DNA of 42,143 bases from GCA-2737665 sp044344795. Lineage in GTDB: Bacteria > Bacteroidota > Bacteroidia > Palsa-965. Both the position numbers and the translations under genes were made by a program. Location of the stretch: contig JBIJCF010000031.1 in the NCBI GenBank assembly GCA_044344795.1, positions 1-42,143 of the forward strand. The letters run 5' to 3'. Below the pieces are notes generated by a model that was given only the letters and a program-made list of their open reading frames with translations, did not search any database and was not told where the DNA came from. Positions 40,194 through 42,143 of this stretch are shown piece after piece. Position 1 is the first letter of the stretch, and each line of letters opens with the position of its first letter.

Positions 40194-40421
40194 TTACTTA
40201 ACAGTTTTTTTGTGTTTGACTTTCATCTCTTTCATAAGAGATTGGCCGTTGTTGCGAATTTCGCTAATTATTTGAGTTGCCTTAAGCCCGCGTCCGGAGA
40301 TGGTGTACTCTACTTTGGATGGAACGGTTGGGGCAATTTTACGTTCGCTTGGATCAAATACGCGATAAGTAATGGACAACGCATAGAGATTAGCTTTAAT
40401 TTGTTGAAGCGAGAGTTCAAC
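40194..40421 (-). pseudogene. C-terminal remnant of an HxlR-family regulator
   Basis: The frame runs directly on from the TAA of the upstream gene and encodes 75 residues. LSLQQIKANLYALS ... ERKIAPTVPSKVEYTISGRG matches the recognition helix end and wing of HxlR regulators (typically ...LKELExxGLIxRxxYPxVPPKVEYSLTxxG). The N-terminal half of the winged helix is missing and no ATG is available; only TTG at 40379 could start a 61-residue stub. A deletion that joined the regulator to the end of the upstream gene is the simplest explanation. Whether the stub is still made is unknown. Confidence 0.6.
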
Positions 40422-41690
40422 TTACGTCTTCTGATGTTTCTTTTTCGCTGCAGGAAACAAAACATTATTCAGAATTAAACGATAACCTGCCGAATTAGGA
40501 AACAACGACAAATCAGTTGGCGGTTCTTCCACACGATGCTGATAATCTTCTGGGTCGTGACCACCGTAAAACGTCCAAAGACCTTTGCCGGCATCACCGT
40601 GAATGTATCGTGCTTCGTTGATGGCTTTGTTCTCTCCCATGATTAGCACGCCGGGTTTAATTTTCGATTTGTCGAATCCTGTTGTTTGTCCCCAAAAGCC
40701 TTTAATCAGGTTGCTATGATTCTGACATAACATCGTTGGTATCGGATCCCATTTCGCAGAAAAATCGAATAGCGAGAAGTAATCGTTTTTTTCGTTAACA
40801 CCTTTCATCCCACGCGTAAAGTACGTGTCGATGTCGGAGAACTCATATTCACGAGGATTTGTTTTCAGTGTAAAATTCGTGAAGCAAAATGTTTTCGAAT
40901 AATCAATCTTGCTATTCATTGCCGGATCTGCCGGATCACCATCAAACATGCTTTCGCATATATCGATACCTTCTGCAGCTAAAGCAATATCATACGAGTC
41001 GGCAGCGGAACACATGGCAAACAAAAATCCTCCACCTACAACGTACTCTTTTATTTTTTTCGCAACGGCTAATTTAAGTTGTGAGACTTTTGTAAAACCT
41101 AAACGATTTGCAGCTGCTTCGTTATTGGCCACTTCTTCACGATACCACGGTGCATTCGCGTATTGCGCCCAGAAACGTCCATATTGACCTGTAAAATCTT
41201 CATGATGCAAATGCAGCCAATCGTACAAAACGAGTTTATTCGAAATCACTTCATCATCATAAATTTTATCGTACGGAATTTCTGCGTACGTCAAGACTAA
41301 TGTCACGGCATCGTCCCAAGGTTGTTTGCCTTTGGGTGTATACACCGCAATTTTCGGAGCTTTCTCCAATTTCACAGCTTCCATATTCACTTCCGGGTTC
41401 GCAATTTCAGAGAGTATCATCGTGGCTTGCGCATCAGGAATAACTTCAAACGTAACTCCTCGAAGTTTACATTCCGTTTCAAACGACTTGTCGTAGCGAA
41501 ACATAAAACTACCATTACGGTAATTCAACAGCCACTGCACTTCAACGCCTTTTGCGATTACCCAATAAGCAATACCATATGATTTGAGGTGATCTTTTTG
41601 TGTCAAATCCATAGGAATCAAAATAGACGCTGCTTGCGCCTGAATCACAAAAAGAAAAACAAGTAGAGTTATTCCGCACTTTTTCATCAT
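40422..41690 (-). CDS. Periplasmic amidotransferase-fold protein (often labelled asparagine synthetase B)
   Basis: 422 residues from ATG 41690 (a GTG at 41693 and ATG 41687 are alternatives). A signal peptide (ending QAQA) directs it to the periplasm. APKIAVYTPKGKQPWDDAVTLVLTYAEIPYDKIYDDEV starts a Rossmann-like class I glutamine-amidotransferase fold; GGGFLFAMCSAADSYDIALAAEGIDI contains a Cys-Ser in the nucleophile-elbow position, and WTFYGGHDPEDY a late His. Homologues are often called asparagine synthetase B, but I see no AsnB synthetase domain and a secreted protein has no ATP supply, so that name is doubtful. Likely first gene of the operon ending in the hexosaminidase. Confidence 0.75.
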   Translation of the reverse strand: MMKKCGITLLVFLFVIQAQAASILIPMDLTQKDHLKSYGIAYWVIAKGVEVQWLLNYRNGSFMFRYDKSFETECKLRGVTFEVIPDAQATMILSEIANPEVNMEAVKLEKAPKIAVYTPKGKQPWDDAVTLVLTYAEIPYDKIYDDEVISNKLVLYDWLHLHHEDFTGQYGRFWAQYANAPWYREEVANNEAAANRLGFTKVSQLKLAVAKKIKEYVVGGGFLFAMCSAADSYDIALAAEGIDICESMFDGDPADPAMNSKIDYSKTFCFTNFTLKTNPREYEFSDIDTYFTRGMKGVNEKNDYFSLFDFSAKWDPIPTMLCQNHSNLIKGFWGQTTGFDKSKIKPGVLIMGENKAINEARYIHGDAGKGLWTFYGGHDPEDYQHRVEEPPTDLSLFPNSAGYRLILNNVLFPAAKKKHQKT

Positions 41691-41695
41691 CACTA

Positions 41696-41703
41696 TAAAG
41701 TTA
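41696..41703 (-). promoter_or_regulatory. Candidate -7 element for the amidotransferase-fold gene
   Basis: Minus-strand TAACTTTA, one base off consensus, ends 5 nt before ATG 41690 and lies in the short gap after dnaB. Confidence 0.35.
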
Positions 41704-41726
41704 CAAAAACTGTGCAGAACAGATGG

Positions 41727-42143
41727 TTAGAACGGATCTTCTTCGATGTCGTTGAGTTTGGAGCCACGAATGATGCTACCTCCTCCTGTATTAAACTCGG
41801 TAGAAGGTGTAATACCTGCTGATGGATCGTACGTAACACCGCCCGAGAATCCGGCATTGAAGCCTCCATCCAGATCAGCGAATTTCGCCAACTGATTCAC
41901 GAAGCGAAGGTTCACAGAGCCAACAGCTCCGTTACGGTGCTTAGCGATAATAATTTCTGCAACGCCTTGAGTTGAGTTACCGTCCGAATCTTGAGTAAAT
42001 CCGTAGTATTCCGGACGGTGTATAAACAACACCATATCCGCATCCTGCTCAATCGCACCGGATTCACGTAAGTCAGACAATTGTGGACGTTTATCTCCAC
42101 CACGCGTTTCAACGGCACGACTTAACTGCGATAACGCGATGAT
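41727..42143 (-). CDS. dnaB: Replicative DNA helicase DnaB, C-terminal part (runs off window)
   Basis: 138 codons plus stop are visible; the start lies beyond base 42143. The visible part begins in motif H4 (SQLSRAVETRGGDKRPQLSDLRESGAIEQDADMV) and includes HRPEYY and IIIAKHRNGAVGSVNLRF of the RecA-like motor, then a flexible Gly/Ser-rich tail ending EEDPF, as in other Bacteroidota DnaB. DnaB unwinds DNA at the replication fork. No intein is seen in the visible part. Confidence 0.95.
   Translation of the reverse strand: MIALSQLSRAVETRGGDKRPQLSDLRESGAIEQDADMVLFIHRPEYYGFTQDSDGNSTQGVAEIIIAKHRNGAVGSVNLRFVNQLAKFADLDGGFNAGFSGGVTYDPSAGITPSTEFNTGGGSIIRGSKLNDIEEDPF

Overview
The window comes from the chromosome of a member of the Bacteroidota. 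Evidence: two secreted proteins end in type IX secretion (T9SS) sorting domains, PorT (a T9SS protein) is encoded next to ubiE, DUF4476, DUF5916 and SET-domain proteins are present, Shine-Dalgarno sequences are nearly absent, and many starts are preceded by the Bacteroidota -7 element TAnnTTTG. GC content is moderate. The finer lineage cannot be fixed from sequence alone. No phage, plasmid, IS element or CRISPR array was seen; this is mostly core chromosome with a few unusual loci.

Layout. 1-4253 (minus): uvrA, an inward-rectifier K+ channel and an acetyltransferase-like gene overlap in one operon. 4515-6989 (plus): an ECF sigma factor with an unusually strong Shine-Dalgarno, a 62-residue small protein, and a Cas4-like/DEDD fusion nuclease (DUF2779). 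6986-8705 (minus): dGTPase and a small membrane protein. 8842-9510: a secreted DUF4476 protein. 9647-12711 (minus): ubiE, porT and an FAD-dependent dehydrogenase. 12831-16085 (minus): sppA and a T9SS-exported sugar dehydrogenase. 16191-17304: folK and a deoxynucleoside kinase. 17390-20537: an apparently highly expressed TPR lipoprotein, a SpoU methyltransferase (minus) and a beta-barrel protein. 20586-24548: proC plus a small secreted protein (minus), divergent from mutS (plus). 24583-25184: tRNA-Gly and tRNA-Leu, with an unusual array of broken tRNA-Gly copies ahead of tRNA-Gly. 25364-30738: a T9SS-exported M23 peptidase, a TerB-like protein, a degenerate DnaA/Hda-like protein behind a possible small ORF, a WYL regulator and rmuC. 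30807-36911: a DUF5916 barrel protein read into a second secreted protein across a slippery A7 run, then cutC and a GH2 beta-mannosidase (minus). 37034-37435: a SET-domain protein. 37436-42143 (minus): dnaB C-terminus, a periplasmic amidotransferase-fold protein, an HxlR regulator remnant, a hypothetical protein and a GH20 hexosaminidase.

The genes combine DNA repair and nucleotide-pool functions (uvrA, mutS, rmuC, dgt, dNK, DUF2779 nuclease, dnaB), cell-envelope and secretion functions (porT, sppA, M23, beta-barrels) and glycan breakdown (GH2, GH20, sugar dehydrogenase). The points that most deserve a second look are: (1) three tandem 76-79 bp units built from the leader and 5' half of tRNA-Gly, with the D-loop replaced by a hairpin that is kept by different bases in the third unit; (2) a dnaX-type A AAA AAG heptamer at the junction of two otherwise complete secreted proteins; (3) a DnaA/Hda-like protein without its Walker A lysine; (4) a repeated arrangement with TAnnTTTG/A ending only 3-5 nt before the start codon, suggesting leaderless mRNAs.
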